DNA of 64,000 nucleotides from Didymella arachidicola. Its lineage: Eukaryota > Ascomycota > Dothideomycetes > Pleosporales > Didymellaceae. Where the stretch lies: contig CM049985.1 in the NCBI GenBank assembly GCA_016630955.3, positions 3,038,001-3,102,000 on the forward strand. The letters are read 5' to 3'. Shown in pieces: positions 26,241-37,810 of the stretch. The notes under the pieces were generated by a model. It worked only from the letters and a program-made list of their open reading frames with translations. It was not told the origin of the DNA and ran no database searches. Numbering within the stretch: position 1 is the first letter of the stretch; each line of letters opens with the position of its first letter. Both the position numbers and the translations under genes were made by a program.

Positions 26241-27555
26241 TCATACAGTGGATGTTCGCTGCACCTTTGCGCTATGTCCTTCCGCGCCAGGATCTTGTGA
26301 GGCGTCGACGTCGTTATTAGCAGCGTCATCGATCAGAAGTCCTTCTGCCGCGACACCGTCGTCCTCGATCCAACCGTAGACGTCGTCAGAGTTTGGCTCT
26401 TCGACGACGTTCTCATCAACCTCGTCGAACGTCCTCTTTGGAGGTCTTGCTTGGATTGGAAGCACTGTAGTCGTAGCTACATCGTCGGTGGTGATGTTGA
26501 CGTCGCAAAGCCCATGCTGATATAAATTAGTAAGACATGGCATTCTCTGTCATCATGTTGCATTGAAGCGAGCCGGGTGCTTGGATCTCGATAGACTTAC
26601 ACGCTCGATAGCAAAGGGCACCACAGTGCCCACCCCACCCTCATCGACTAGGGTTACACGATTGACCTTGACCAGGCCAGCGAATCTAGTTTGCTGCAGT
26701 CTAGCTGCCTCGACCTTATCTTGCGACTTTGCCTGCTGTGGAACCCAGTCCCTGAACAAGAGCAGACGTGTTGAGATGCCGTTCTCCCACTCAATGCCAG
26801 TGATGGCTGGGACCAGCAGCGCTCGTGAGGTCCCTCGTATGCGCGTAATGGTCTGGCATGTGATGACGAGGGCAACGTCGTGCAGTGCAGCAAACTTGGT
26901 GAATGTTGCAATCATGTCGTTGATGACTGCATACCTGCGTCCTGCAGCCCACTTTGACTGATCCGTTTTGTTCTTCACGCGGTCGTCGGTGTTGCGCGGA
27001 TACGCGTTGTCGATAAGGGTGGAGAGGGAGTCGATAACGACCAAACTCGCCGTAGGGTGGGGGAAGGAAGCAGGCGGACGCATGAATAATGCCAGTACGT
27101 GCGCGAGGGCCGGTGCAGCGAGGTGGTGGAAATTGCTGAGCTCTCTTTGTGATGATGATGGTGAGAGCATGTCAAGGAGGCGCTGGGGAACGAGAGGCGC
27201 ACATGCAGCATCTGGTGCTCGTTAGGTGACCACGGTGCAGAGAATGGAGTAGGTCCATACCGATCCAGTATACGTGCTGCCCCTCGCGCAACGTGCTGGC
27301 GGCAGCTTGCAACAGCAGCGATGTCTTGCCCGCCCCCGAGGGCCCATACACTTCCGTCACCTTTCCTCGCGCATATCCACCGGCGACAGGGTGGCCGGGC
27401 AGGCTGGCAGGGGCGAGGAGCTTGTCGAGCTGCGTGAGGCCGGTAGATACAGCGCGGGAGCCGCGCGTATTGAGGCTCTGGAGCGCCTGAGAGGCTGAGA
27501 CGGTGGGCAGTCTATGAGCTGTGTCGCCAGCGCGCGTCGCCGGTTCATCTCCCAT
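26241..27555 (-). CDS. RAD51 paralogue (RecA-like recombination ATPase)
   Basis: Three exons on the minus strand: 27261-27555, 26601-27211 and 26241-26516; introns of 49 and 84 bp with GTATGG..CAG and GTAAGT..CAG ends. 393 aa. Walker A GPSGAGKT at 71-78, Walker B-like ASLVVID at about 153-159, preceded by the GLTQLDKLL segment that leads into RecA/KaiC domains. The last exon is an acidic tail rich in Asp, Glu and Val. The N-terminal HhH domain of Rad51 itself is absent, so this is a mediator-type paralogue (Rad55/Rhp55-like is my best guess, not certain) acting in homologous recombination repair. Splicing of intron 1 restores YWIDAACAPLV across the junction. Confidence 0.8.
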
Positions 27556-27923
27556 TGTGCCAGACTGGGCAAGTTGCGAGCTAGTCCCGTGATCTGGGGG
27601 CCTTGGACATCATGCAACACCTTCTATCGAGCGATTTGGTCCTGTGCCGCCAACGCGTCCAGTACCGTAGGTATGGGTGAACAGCGTCATGTTGCGGCTC
27701 GAGTCGATGCGTCCAGCGCGCGCTGTCACGCGAGCAAGCGGGCAACAGCGCACGCTGACTCGCCGCAATCCTTGTCTCCTTCCGCATTCAAACGTGCCAA
27801 GTCAACGGCCCAGTCAACACCAGCACTCCCTCGATCCCATATCGCTGAAGCCACATTGTCGAAATACGATAGGGGCGCGATATAAGGCAACGCTGTGGGC
27901 TTCAGCGCAACATCAAGACCATA
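27556..27923. promoter_or_regulatory. Shared promoter region between RAD51 paralogue and MOSC gene
   Basis: 368 bases separate two divergent start codons. No clear TATA box; bidirectional use is inferred from layout. Confidence 0.45.
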
Positions 27924-29395
27924 ATGGCATTCGACGACACCCCTATCAGGGATTCTGCGGCGCAGGACACCTTCACTAATATGCTCATGGATTGGACCTT
28001 GGCCAAAGTTGGTCTTGAAGTTACGCCAAAGACAATCTTCTACACGATTCTCATCACGCTATCTCCATTCATCCTGGTTGCTCTTTTTGCCCTTTCGCAA
28101 CAGGACAGACCTCCGCCACCACCAGCAGGATGCCGGAAACTTGGTGTCAAAGGCCGTGGCAATTTCGAGGATCAATACTCGAAAAAATACGCCAAAGGTG
28201 GTGAGGTTACGAAAGAGAAGCCTTGGACCGTCAAAGCACTGTTCATATACCCTTTGAAGTCTGCTGGGCCTGTCGAACTTGACAAAAGCGAAGTGCTCCA
28301 CACCGGGCTGAAGTATGATCGTCAGTTCACGCTCGCACAGTACGTCACAAGTATGCCAGGCCTCGATGGAAAAGTATCGAGCGAATGGCAATTCTGCTCA
28401 CAGCGCAAGTACCCGCGTCTGGCCAAGGTCGAGACTGAGATTTGGGTCCCAGATCCATCTGCACCTGGGTACAAGGAAGATGGTGAATGGGTCCAGAGCG
28501 AAGGATGTCTCGTCATTCGTTTTCCCTTCTCACAAGATATCGACTTTTCTCTTCAAGGGATCAAGAGCTGGGGCAAGATTCTTGCTGCACAGATGTCAGG
28601 CAAGTCAGAGCCGATGTTGGAATTTCGAGTGCCTTTCAATCCATCTAAAGAACGTATCAAGAGAATGGCGTACAGAAGTGAGACTCTACGCATCTGGAAA
28701 GACTCACCGTCAGCCCTGAACATGGGTTCTGAGGTTGACTCGGAGTTATTGGCGAAGCTGAAATACACGATTGGCACCACCAACCCCGTTACTTTGTTCA
28801 GGATCGATACGAACAAGTTCCGTGAGGTGTACAAGTGTGCCCCGAAAAAGGAAGACGTGGGCTTCCAGACAGCCATTGGTATGCAGGATTCCGTAAGTAT
28901 CCTTCGCGCCCAAGCCAACATGCAGAAAACTAATGATTTACGAAGTACCCTGTACACATCCTGAACCTCGCCTCTGTCCACGATGTCGCCAGCAAGTTAC
29001 CGAGGAACATGAACGACGTGAACACTATGTGGAAAGTGCCAACTGTAAACGCTCTCCGTTACAGGGCCAACATCTACTTCACCGGCCCGCCAGCTTTCCA
29101 CGAAGATAATTGGACTAAAGCGAAAATCGGTGGGACAAACTACCACATCTCTTGCCGGACCACACGCTGCAAGCTGCCGAACGTGGACCCCGAGACTGGC
29201 AAGGCTGATCCTAACGAGCCAATGACTACGATGCGCAAGTACAGGGTGATTGACGAGGGAAGTAAAAACGCGGTCCTGGGCATGCAGGTCACACCGTTAG
29301 AAGCTGGAGAAGTCAAGGTCGGAGATACAATCGAGGTGTTGGAGACGGGGAGTCACTACTTCCTCGCTGGAGAAGGTGCGAAGGTCATAGGTTGA
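27924..29395 (+). CDS. Membrane-anchored MOSC-domain protein (mARC-like)
   Basis: Two exons, 27924-28892 and 28946-29395, joined across a 53-bp GTAAGT..AAG intron; 472 aa. One N-terminal transmembrane helix (about 37-57), then the MOSC N-terminal beta-barrel (starting near WTVKALFIYPLKSAGPVEL, with the substrate-like LKYDRQF segment) and the MOSC domain in exon 2. The key motif RTTRCKLPNVDPETG contains the Cys that binds the molybdenum cofactor in mARC and related proteins. Family knowledge suggests a molybdenum enzyme reducing N-hydroxylated compounds, tethered to a mitochondrial or other membrane with the catalytic part outside. The precise substrate cannot be read. Confidence 0.85.
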
Positions 29396-29822
29396 AGTCA
29401 CGACTTGCGCCGTGGCCCAGCGAAGTAGCTCCATATCAATGGTATAGATCGGGCTCCGTCCGCTGCTCATTCACCAATCAAACAATCGTTCATCCCCTGC
29501 AATCTTGACCAAATGGATCTCTCAACTCCCCCAGACGACGCTATTCCTAATGCGATTTACCGATTCGCCAAGTTTCTGACTTCCCCAATGTCAGAATGTC
29601 AGAATGCTTCCTCAGCTGTAGTGCAAACCGTGACAAATCGAGAATACTCTGACTTTCGCATTACTGTAAAAGACCACCAATACTCCGTATGCGCTCACAC
29701 TCAGCGTAGTCCACCATTCTCGCCAACACTGCCAGCCAGCCGACACATCAGCATCCCTTATTCGCCACCCGACACAACACACCATCATCCATCAAACTCT
29801 CAAAGGCCAGACATCAGTGATC
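29396..29822. other. Intergenic between MOSC and hydrolase genes
   Basis: 427 bases; no gene seen. Includes the MOSC 3' region and the hydrolase promoter. The frame at 29513-29914 is a shadow. Confidence 0.5.
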
Positions 29823-30840
29823 ATGACAGCCTCAACAAAGCCGACGATCGTTCTCGTCCCAGGATCGTTCCTTCACTCCTCACATTACACCCCCACTCTG
29901 CAACCCCTCCGTGAACAAGGCCTGACCATCCACGTGCTCGACCCGCCATGCTACCACGTCAAGAAACCCGGCCCACCACCCACAATGCACGACGATGCGT
30001 TGTTTATTGCGGATTTTGTCGAGGAGCTCGCAGATAAGGGCCACGAGGTCGTGCTTGTTTCACACTCGTATGGGGGCACGCCGGCTAGCGAGTGCATCAA
30101 AGGGAGAGACGGGCGCGGTCTGAGTGCTGATGCTCGCCGAGCGCAAGGAAAGAGAGGTGGGGTAGTTCGGTTGGCGTATATCACGGCTGTGGTGCCGAAG
30201 TTGGGCGGAGCGTTGGGGGATACGTTGGTGGGTGGTGGGGAGTTGCCTATGTCAGCTGATGAGGTGAGTGAAGTTCCGTTCGGTTACACGTCAAGAACAT
30301 GTGGGGAATGGGAAGTTGTGGGCATGGGACTCGAACAAGTACACTTTGAGGCAGGCACGAACAGAGACCGACAAACTATGTGAGAATGCTCGACGCTAGA
30401 GTTGGGGTTGCTTACATGATATTGAGGGTTGAGCACACACTGACGGCGCATAGGACGGTTGGCTCATACTTTCCGACCCCGAAGTCTCTGCTGCTAACTT
30501 ATTCAACTCCCTCTCTCCCTCAGAAGGCCTAGCACACTTCCAAGCTGCCATCGGACAGCACAGCAGCTTAGCATTCGCCGGCGACGCCAGCCAACTCACA
30601 TATGCAGGATACAAGGACGTACCGGTGAGTTGGTTACTGTGCGAAGACGACCGCTGTGTTGTGCCTGCGGTGCAAGAAACCGCCATCAGAGACATTGAAG
30701 AGAGCTGGAAGGGCACGGAGAGGGAAGGGACGAAGGTTGATGTCACGAGCGTGGGATGTGATCATTTTCCTACTGTGAGTGTGCAGGAGAAGTTGAGGGA
30801 GTGGTTTGAGGGGCTGGTTGGCAAGGCCGGGCGAAATTGA
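29823..30840 (+). CDS. Alpha/beta hydrolase
   Basis: Two exons, 29823-30263 and 30454-30840, with a rather long 190-bp GTGAGT..TAG intron; 275 aa. Opens with the strand TIVLVPGSFLHSSHY, whose Gly/Ser region forms the oxyanion hole. Nucleophile elbow SHSYGG (Ser82), acid in CEDDRC (Asp212 or Asp213), catalytic His in GCDHF (His251). No signal peptide or membrane segment, so probably cytosolic. It resembles the salicylate esterase/AB_hydrolase_6 group common in fungi; substrate unknown. The start at 29823 is preferred to one two codons upstream only by analogy, as both are in frame. Confidence 0.8.
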
Positions 30841-31139
30841 GTCTTATCCTGAACTGGTCTTATTATACTAGTATGCAAAACACAGCTTTTGAATTCGTTT
30901 AGCTTAGGCACGTAAATGATGCAAAAGGGACTGGAGGGTACCCAGTATAGAGGTAGTCAAGCTCTCGAATCTAGTCACCGTGACGCTCCTATCGATATCT
31001 GAGCAGCACTGCGTGCTCGCCAAGCTAAAAGTGGTTGTTCGCTGAGTCAGTACTTTCGCAAGAGATTGACTTGACGTCGTATTATTTCCGCAGGCGCAAG
31101 GCAGCGTGGACAGAGGTCGAGGCCGAAGCTCAACTACGG

Positions 31140-31770
31140 AGTTGACTTTGAACCTCTTGAAGGTCATTGCACATACAATCAAGTAAGGGCACGTAGTCCT
31201 CCAGATCCTAGAACATGATAATATCAGGGCTGCAGATGAGACCGGGATGATCCAAGGTCCCAGTCGGCTCCACATAGTGAGGTAGGAGTTTGTTGACAGT
31301 ATCCGCCGAGCGCTCGGTCCCAGCATCGCCTGCTCCCAGCCAAACGATGACGCTTTCTGGACCTGCATATATGCGGCTCATCATGTCGACTTTTTTTGCA
31401 TGTCACCATCGTTGTCGAGACATGTGGTTGTGCTACTATCACCGCTCTTGTCATGGCACCGACCACCAGGTGGCTGACTCCAGCAATACGAGAGTGCTTC
31501 GAAGTGAGAACGGCTGGCATCAAAAGATCAACAACTGTGATTTTCACACAGACATGTTCGTCATTTCGACCAGGAAGGAGGGTCAACAGGCGTGTTGTGT
31601 TGCCGCCTGGGTCGAGCCTGTTGTCACATGGCTGTGACCAAGGCACTGACTCCGGTATTGCAAGATCATCTGCACACTGCAACTCGGTCTCCGCTCTCTG
31701 GAGGTATTTGACCCAGCCGACGAAGTTCGCACGTGGCCAAAGCTGGAGTATGTCAAGTGGGTGTAGCTGG
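31140..31770 (-). pseudogene. Broken HET-domain gene
   Basis: Reading leftward, pieces of a heterokaryon-incompatibility (HET) domain appear in order but in different frames. First LDPGGNTTRLLTLLPG (about 31620-31570), the usual run-in to the domain; then FEALSYCW (about 31503-31480), the HET core motif, in another frame; then MMSRIYAGPESVIVWLGAG (about 31388-31329), the third block, reached by a shift at a run of seven T (31391-31397, A7 on the coding strand). A TAG at 31208-31210 follows, with coding-like sequence continuing after it to about 31140. The region encoding the WIDSLCI-type block is collapsed. Intact homologues act in nonself recognition and cell death; this copy cannot make a full protein. 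Confidence 0.65.
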
Positions 31771-32407
31771 GTCTCTCAAGGTTGAGCTCGATCAAGTGAA
31801 TCCGGGCTGGCCGGTGCGACCTTCTTCATCGCAAACACCTAGGGCGTCAAAATGATTAGTCTTCAGAGCTTCAATGACTGACCTTGATCTCGAGATACTA
31901 GTTTTGTCGTGACGCTGGTGACTCTCGATGCGTTGGCTAGTATTTGCAACTCCAGATACGGTCGCGAAGTACAGTGTATCGTCACCATCAACAGGTCATT
32001 CCGAGCTGTATGTACATTGACACATGATGGCAGGAATGCGAATGAATTTTGCAATACGTGCCCTTGCTGTAGGGAGTCGAGTCCGTTGTTGGGATAAGCT
32101 ACTTCGTGGCTGAGGCTTGCTTGAAGCGCATGTTAGCATGGGACAGGGGTAGGTTTTATAGACATCGAGCGCGACAGAGCGCGACAAGTTATCATAATCG
32201 CCTTTCCAAGGCGACACTTCAAGATGTCGACAGTGGAAGCACTTCATATGTTGATTGAAGGAACGTCGCTCCAGTTGAGTGTTTACCAAATTAAGCACGA
32301 GCCTTGACGCCAAAGAATCGCGGGTTCCCAAAATCCCAGGGTCCTCAGCGCAGCTATACAACACCCAAACAAACATCCTCAAGGGATCCATAACCTCAAT
32401 TACAGTC
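31771..32407. other. Intergenic before ERG28
   Basis: No gene supported; frames at 31863-32097 overlap on both strands. May include decayed upstream sequence of the HET remnant. Confidence 0.4.
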
Positions 32408-32980
32408 ATGTCCGCCCTCTCATCTTGGATCCCACCCGCCGAGGGTCTCCTACCCAAATGGCTTCTCTTCGTACGTCCAACCCCACGCACCAGTCCCAGC
32501 GCAAGCATAAGTCGCAACCACAGAACATTACACACTCCACCTCTTCAAACCACCTCTCCCCACACCCTGCCCCCTTAAAACCCCCGACTAACATATTTTT
32601 CTCAGGTCTCCCTCGTGTCAACCCTGAATTCAATCCAAGCCTACAGCACCCTCGCCTACACCTCGCGCGTCTACAACCCCACGGCGCTAGACCCCCCAGC
32701 GCGCAAACCCGACCACGTCACCTGGCTCTCGAGCCGCACATTCGGGACGTGGACGTTTCTGACGAGTGTAATTCGGTTCTACGCTGCATACCACATCAAC
32801 GAGCCGGCGTTCTACCAGCTTGCTATTTGGACGTATGCCGTTGCATTTGCGCACTTTATGTCGGAGTGGTTTGTGTTTGGGACGACAAGGTGGGGGAAGG
32901 CACTTGCGGGCCCGGTGTTTGTTAGCACGGGGAGCTTGGTGTGGATGTTTGCGCAGTGGGGGTATTATGTGAAGGCGTGA
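32408..32980 (+). CDS. ERG28: Erg28 ergosterol biosynthesis scaffold protein
   Basis: Two exons, 32408-32470 and 32606-32980; 135-bp GTACGT..CAG intron. 145 aa, matching the ~148 aa of yeast Erg28. Splicing joins LPKWLLF to VSLVSTLNSIQAYSTL. Several hydrophobic helices and the conserved RTFGTWTFLTSVIRFYAAY and FGTTRWGKALAGPVFVSTGS blocks are diagnostic. In the ER membrane the protein holds together the C-4 demethylation enzymes (Erg25, Erg26, Erg27) of sterol synthesis. The first exon is only 21 codons, so a frame-only call would lose the N-terminus. Confidence 0.92.
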
Positions 32981-33620
32981 GGGATGGTGGGTCAGCAGTG
33001 CATGGGTTGAGGAATGGAATGGTGTGGGAAAACGTGCGCAGGGTTGTGTTTGGGGGTCTGCTATGTATGTATATGAATATGGCGTAAGAGCGGCATTTGT
33101 CAAGGGCATAAAGTTATTGCGTAGTGTAGGATATTTAACGCTTCTCGTGGCTGGAACGGATTGCAGTAAGGCTAGTCAGACTGGCATAAGTTGTCGAATA
33201 GTGCGCGGAGACATGGTGATTGAGGTACTAAGTCGCAAACTGCGCGGTGGCACAAGATGCGGCGAACATGTTGTCAAGGCCGGACGCATGATTCACCGTA
33301 GATGTTGCGATGCTTCCTAGCCATTCAAAGTCAATACTGTGCACCCTGGAGAGCACTGTCACTATAAAATCGAAGCAGTAGCCAGTCCCATGCACTGCTT
33401 CCCCGTCACATCACCAACGGACCATTCTGACTTTTGACCCGCCTCGGGGCGTTTTGGCCTCCGAGGACTTTCATTGATCGTAGCTGGAGAAACATACATG
33501 GCCCATTGGACTCCGGTTCCTTAACCCAGATGCGAAGTGACCATATCGAAAACCATCACGCTCAGCCCAACCAGCCTGCTTCCTTTTACTCATCATAATC
33601 CGTTACTCCAACTGATGCAT
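32981..33620. other. Convergent intergenic region ERG28/RPS11
   Basis: 640 bases holding the 3' ends of two convergent genes; no gene or repeat seen. Confidence 0.5.
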
Positions 33621-34305
33621 TTAGAACTTGGAGAACTGCTTGGCAGCCTGGCCCTTGCGGGGAAGGACACGGAGGACGTTGAAGCGGACGGTCTTGGAGA
33701 GGGGCCTGCACTGGCCAACGACGACCTGGTCACCGGGCTCGACACGGAAAGCGGGGGAGACGTGGGCGGCGAGGTTCTTGTGGCGCTTCTCGTAACGGGA
33801 GTACTTGGGGATGAAGTGGAGGTATTCACGGCGGATGATCAAGGTGCCTGAGATCTGTCAGCAGTGCCCCATGGTCTTTACTGTCGCCTCCCATCTCGCT
33901 ATCTGTGTGCGTCTCGAGGGGTGCGGGGCGGAAGAGACGTACGGTGCATCTTGGTGGACATGACGGTGCCGGTGAGGATACGGCCACGGATGGAGACCAT
34001 GCCGGTGAACGGGCACTTCTTGTCGATGTAGGTGCCCTCAATGGCGGTCTTGGGGGTACGGAAACCCAGACCGACGTCCTTGTACCATCTCCTGGTGCGG
34101 GTGTTCTTGCGGGGACCGCCGGCCTTGTGGTTGAGGAAGATGTGAGGCTATCGCAGCGCATTAGCATTCGCACTCGGTGGCTGTCGCGGTGGTCTGCAGT
34201 ACCTGCTTCTGGAAAGCGCGCTCCGACTGGACACTGCTCTTATTAGCGACTGCTTGAAGCGATTCGAATTGTCTACGCGTCGACGTACGTGAGCTCGGTA
34301 GCCAT
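33621..34305 (-). CDS. RPS11: 40S ribosomal protein S11 (uS17)
   Basis: Four exons on the minus strand: 34289-34305 (17 bp), 34203-34233 (31 bp), 33943-34147 and 33621-33847; 159 aa against 156 in yeast. Protein opens [20 protein letters not shown] and contains [39 protein letters not shown] and [20 protein letters not shown], all characteristic of S11/uS17. Two minute 5' exons are typical of fungal ribosomal protein genes. The junctions are supported because each restores the conserved protein. It binds 18S rRNA in the small subunit body. The gene is divergent from the ketoacyl reductase. Confidence 0.95.
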
Positions 34306-34556
34306 TTTGCCGGTTGCTGTCGTTGGTTAGTTTGACGGTCGGTCTTCGTGAGGACGCGCTGCAGTCAGTTCGAATTTCGCTTGTTCGCTTGCTTAGCGTC
34401 GAAGGTGCGCAGCCCGGTGGGTAGTTTCTCCGGCCCGCGAGGCATGACCAATGAGCCTCGGCCGCCGCCCCACTCGCAGAGCTGGGGAACAGCAACGCTG
34501 ACTTTTGTCCGCATCAACAGTGTGACGATTTCCCTGTTGCTCAGAAGCTGCTCGCC
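34306..34556. promoter_or_regulatory. Bidirectional promoter RPS11/ketoacyl reductase
   Basis: Only 251 bases between two divergent start codons, so both genes must share this region, which would tie a growth-regulated ribosomal gene to a fatty-acid elongation gene. No TATA box seen. Confidence 0.55.
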
Positions 34557-35638
34557 ATGGACGCCCTCTTCGCCCCGTTTGGCGTTCGCATCGAAGCCAG
34601 CAACACCTTGGTCCAGGCTGCCTTCTCTGCCTTCCTCCTGGTCGGCATCGTCACCTTCGCGGCACCTGTCATCAGCACCATCCGTGTCCTGCTGAGCTTG
34701 TTTGTCCTCCCCGGCAAGGCTGTACGTGCCCCTCACAGCCAGACTCATGCTTACCACAGACTTACATTGTGGGGTAGCTCACCGAATTCGGTCCTCGAGG
34801 CACATGGGCACTCATCACCGGTGCCTCTGATGGCATCGGCAAGGAGTTTGCTCTGTCTCTCGCAGCCAAGGGCTACAACCTGATCCTCGTCTCTCGCACC
34901 CAGTCCAAGCTCGACTCGCTCTCCGCCGACATCACCTCCAAATATGGACCCAAGATTTCAGTCAAGACGCTGGCAATGGACTTTGCCCAGAACAAGGACG
35001 CCGACTACACCAAGCTGGCAAAGCTCGTTGACGGACTCGACGTGTCCATCTTGGTCAACAATGTCGGTCTGAGCCACAACATCCCTGTTCCTTTCAACGA
35101 GACACCCAAGCAGGAGATGAATGACATCATTGTCATCAACTGCATGGCCACCCTGCGTGTCACCCAGCTCATCACTCCTGGTATGCAGGAGCGCAAGCGT
35201 GGACTCGTCCTCACCATGGCTTCGTTCGGTGGCTTCTTTCCCACACCTCTGCTGGCGACCTACTCCGGCAGCAAGGCATTCCTGCAGCAGTGGTCCACCG
35301 CTCTCGGCTCGGAGCTCCAGCCATATGGCGTCCACGTGCAGTGCGTCCAGTCTCACCTCATCACCACCGCCATGTCCAAGATCCGCAAGCCTTCCGCTCT
35401 CGTGCCCAACCCCAAGCAGTTCGTCAAGGCTGCGCTTGGCAAGATTGGCCGTTCGGGCGGTGCGCAGAATGTTGCCTTCACCAGCACTCCTTACTGGAGT
35501 CATGGCCTGATGCAGTGGTTCTTGTCGCGCTTCCTCGGCGAGAGGTCGCACGTTGTCGTCAAGGTGAACCGCGGCATGCACATCGACATCCGCAACCGGG
35601 CATTGAGAAAAGCCGAGCGCGAAGCAAAGAAGCAATAA
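34557..35638 (+). CDS. Very-long-chain 3-ketoacyl-CoA reductase (KAR/Ifa38)
   Basis: Two exons, 34557-34721 and 34778-35638, 56-bp GTACGT..TAG intron; 341 aa (yeast Ifa38: 347). N-terminal membrane helix (about 17-50), then a short-chain dehydrogenase fold: cofactor motif [12 protein letters not shown], catalytic Ser in MASFGGFF and YSGSK with the catalytic Tyr and Lys. The Lys-rich end (EAKKQ) is dilysine-like and fits ER retention. It performs the first reduction of the fatty-acid elongation cycle, turning 3-ketoacyl-CoA into 3-hydroxyacyl-CoA with NADPH, for sphingolipids and very-long-chain fatty acids. Confidence 0.92.
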
Positions 35639-35818
35639 AGACCGAGTCTTACATATCCTCGCGGCTCGCAGATGCGCGTACACATCAACTACACTTGATG
35701 GACTTAATGCCGCATGCTGATATATCTATCAATAATAAATCTATGACAATGAGCAAACGTAACCCAACGCCTTGCTCCACGCTAAATATCGACTCCAAGA
35801 TCACTTCTTTTAGTCACT

Positions 35819-36240
35819 TCATCGCTCACTGTTCAGCTCGGTCCAACCCCATCGCATCCTCAACCCCGGATGATCCGCCGCATCGTCGTCCTGAACTGAC
35901 TCCCCATCAGTCTCCGCCTCACTCTCCGCCTCACTCTCCAACCGCATTCTGCTGACATGGATGCATCCTTCTTCCAGCAGCCCGCCGTGGAGGAACGAAG
36001 TCAGTGGGCAGGGCGCTGAGGTCGGCATGCGGAAACTGCTGGGTGTCAGCGAGGCGATGAGAAATATATCGCTGAGACTCACATGAACCCCCGGCCCTCC
36101 ATCAGACTGATCATAAACGTGCCTCCGGCGGCGGCCACGACGCGACGTAACGCCACGGCCAGACGGTTTGAGGACTCGTGAGGCACGATGCGGATCGTGT
36201 AGATATCGGCCGGGCGGACAGGGAGGTGCGGTACGAGCAT
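35819..36240 (-). CDS. Small hypothetical protein with acidic tail (tentative)
   Basis: Possible two-exon gene: 36083-36240 and 35819-36038 joined by a 44-bp GTGAGT..CAG intron; about 125 aa. A second CAG three bases further on (exon 2 from 36035) would work equally well. The first exon encodes IRIVPHESSNRLAVALRRV and a Gly/Ala stretch; the second ends in an acidic ESEAESEAETDGES region. No family recognised. Coding-like sequence also lies further upstream on this strand (36293-36772), so the true start may be elsewhere and the model incomplete. It is convergent with the ketoacyl reductase, 180 bases apart. Confidence 0.35.
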
Positions 36241-37810
36241 ATTGGTATGAATATGAAGCTCGTTACAGTGATGTCGTCGGATCTCAAGGGATTCACTGTC
36301 GTAGTATCGTTACCGAATCCTGAAGTACCCACAGCGAAGAATTTCTCTGCCTGAAGTGAAAGAGAAAGCAAGACCCAGAAAACCACCTGTGGACCCCAAC
36401 GAATCCACGTGACTTCCCCAAACGCAAACGCACCCTAGCCGTCTCAAACGGGCGTACAAACCAGGTCCCTCGAAAACCTTCCATCTCCTCGGGTTCGGCC
36501 ACGTTACCTCCACCCTCCCACATAGCATCTAGCGCTTCCACGCACCGCGCAGCGCCCGCGTCTCGCACATGGCGTCGACAAAGAGCCACGCCTGACCTTT
36601 TTGCCTGTTTGGAAACAATCGCATACCGGACGCACACGCACACTTTTTCATCGGAGAATTCGTCGTTTTGGCCAGCCACACTTTGATCGCAACCAGACTT
36701 TAATCGCAACCACAAAGCACCATGGCACAGGGCCCAAGCACTATACGTAGAAAACGGCAGATCAAAACACAATACATGTCACCTGTTCATCAATCTAATC
36801 AAGTACCTCCTTCTACCTAATCCAATCCAATCCAATCCCGTATCTTCACCACCTACCTCACACGCTACTTGTCACATTGCAAGATATAAAGATTCCAATC
36901 GTGCGTGTGTCCACTAGCCCACTTGTAATAATTATGCACTCTATCACGGTGTTGTGCAGGGGACTGAGGAGAGGCGTCGAGGGCTAAGGGACGGGGAGGT
37001 GTAGAGGGGAGATGTGCGGTCGAGGTAGACAGTAGGAAGAAGGAATAAGAAGGAAGGGACGTGTAAGTTGTATTCGTTGTGGCTGCGGGGTGAAGCCATG
37101 TCTGCGGTGTGCAAATATGAGAGCGAACTGCAGATATTCGGGCCTTTGGTCTCGTTGCTGGGTGCAAGTGATGTTGTGTCGAGCCCTCGCTGTATCGAAT
37201 CGACGTTGTGTCGTGGTGACGGCACGGACGGGGGGATCGGATGGGTTTCGGGTCCGGGGGCGTGGGAGGATGTGGTACAATATGGACAGGAATAGGTACA
37301 TCAACACCGATTTCATAGCCTCGGCACTTTACCTATAATAACTCGGGGGGGGGGGGGGGAAATGGCGGTGCAGCGTTCACAGAACCGTCGTGAGATCACA
37401 TCAAAACGACACTCCACGCGTGTATGATACCAATACAGTATTCTCAGCTTCGCTAGCTATCTAGATCGCCAAGCCAACTGTGATCTGTACAAGTCTTACC
37501 CAACACTGCTATCTTCGCGTGTCCAAAGCGCGCGCACGCGACCCTCAACGGGTCCCCAATGGTCGTCGGGATCGTGCATCGCCTCCGTGGCTTGCGAATC
37601 GGTCGTGAGCTCGGTATCCGAGGAGAAGTCGCTCAGAGCAGGGCTGCTGGTCCGGCCTGCAGGGAAATCGAACATGGAGTCGTGCTCCACCGGAGAGGTG
37701 AGGTCGGGTGGGTGAGTGTGGGTGAGTGGACAGCTGTGGTGGATTGGAGAGGGTTGTGAAGCTGGGGGGATGAGGATGGGAGGGAGGGAGACCGGAGATG
37801 GGGATTTGGT
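36241..37810. other. Mostly intergenic, possible unassembled exon
   Basis: The minus-strand frame at 36293-36772 has moderately coding-like text but no domain and could be an upstream exon of the small gene at 35819-36240. The remainder (36780-37810) shows only short frames, AATCC reiterations near 36818-36838 and a G15 run. Confidence 0.35.
37345..37359. repeat. G15 homopolymer
   Basis: Fifteen consecutive G on the plus strand in non-coding DNA. Length may be unreliable in sequencing. Confidence 0.9.

Noticed and set aside
36293..36772. 159-codon minus frame
   Set aside because: Some coding-like text, but no domain, and the only splice to the downstream exon needs a weak GTGGTT donor; kept as a possibility, not as a gene.
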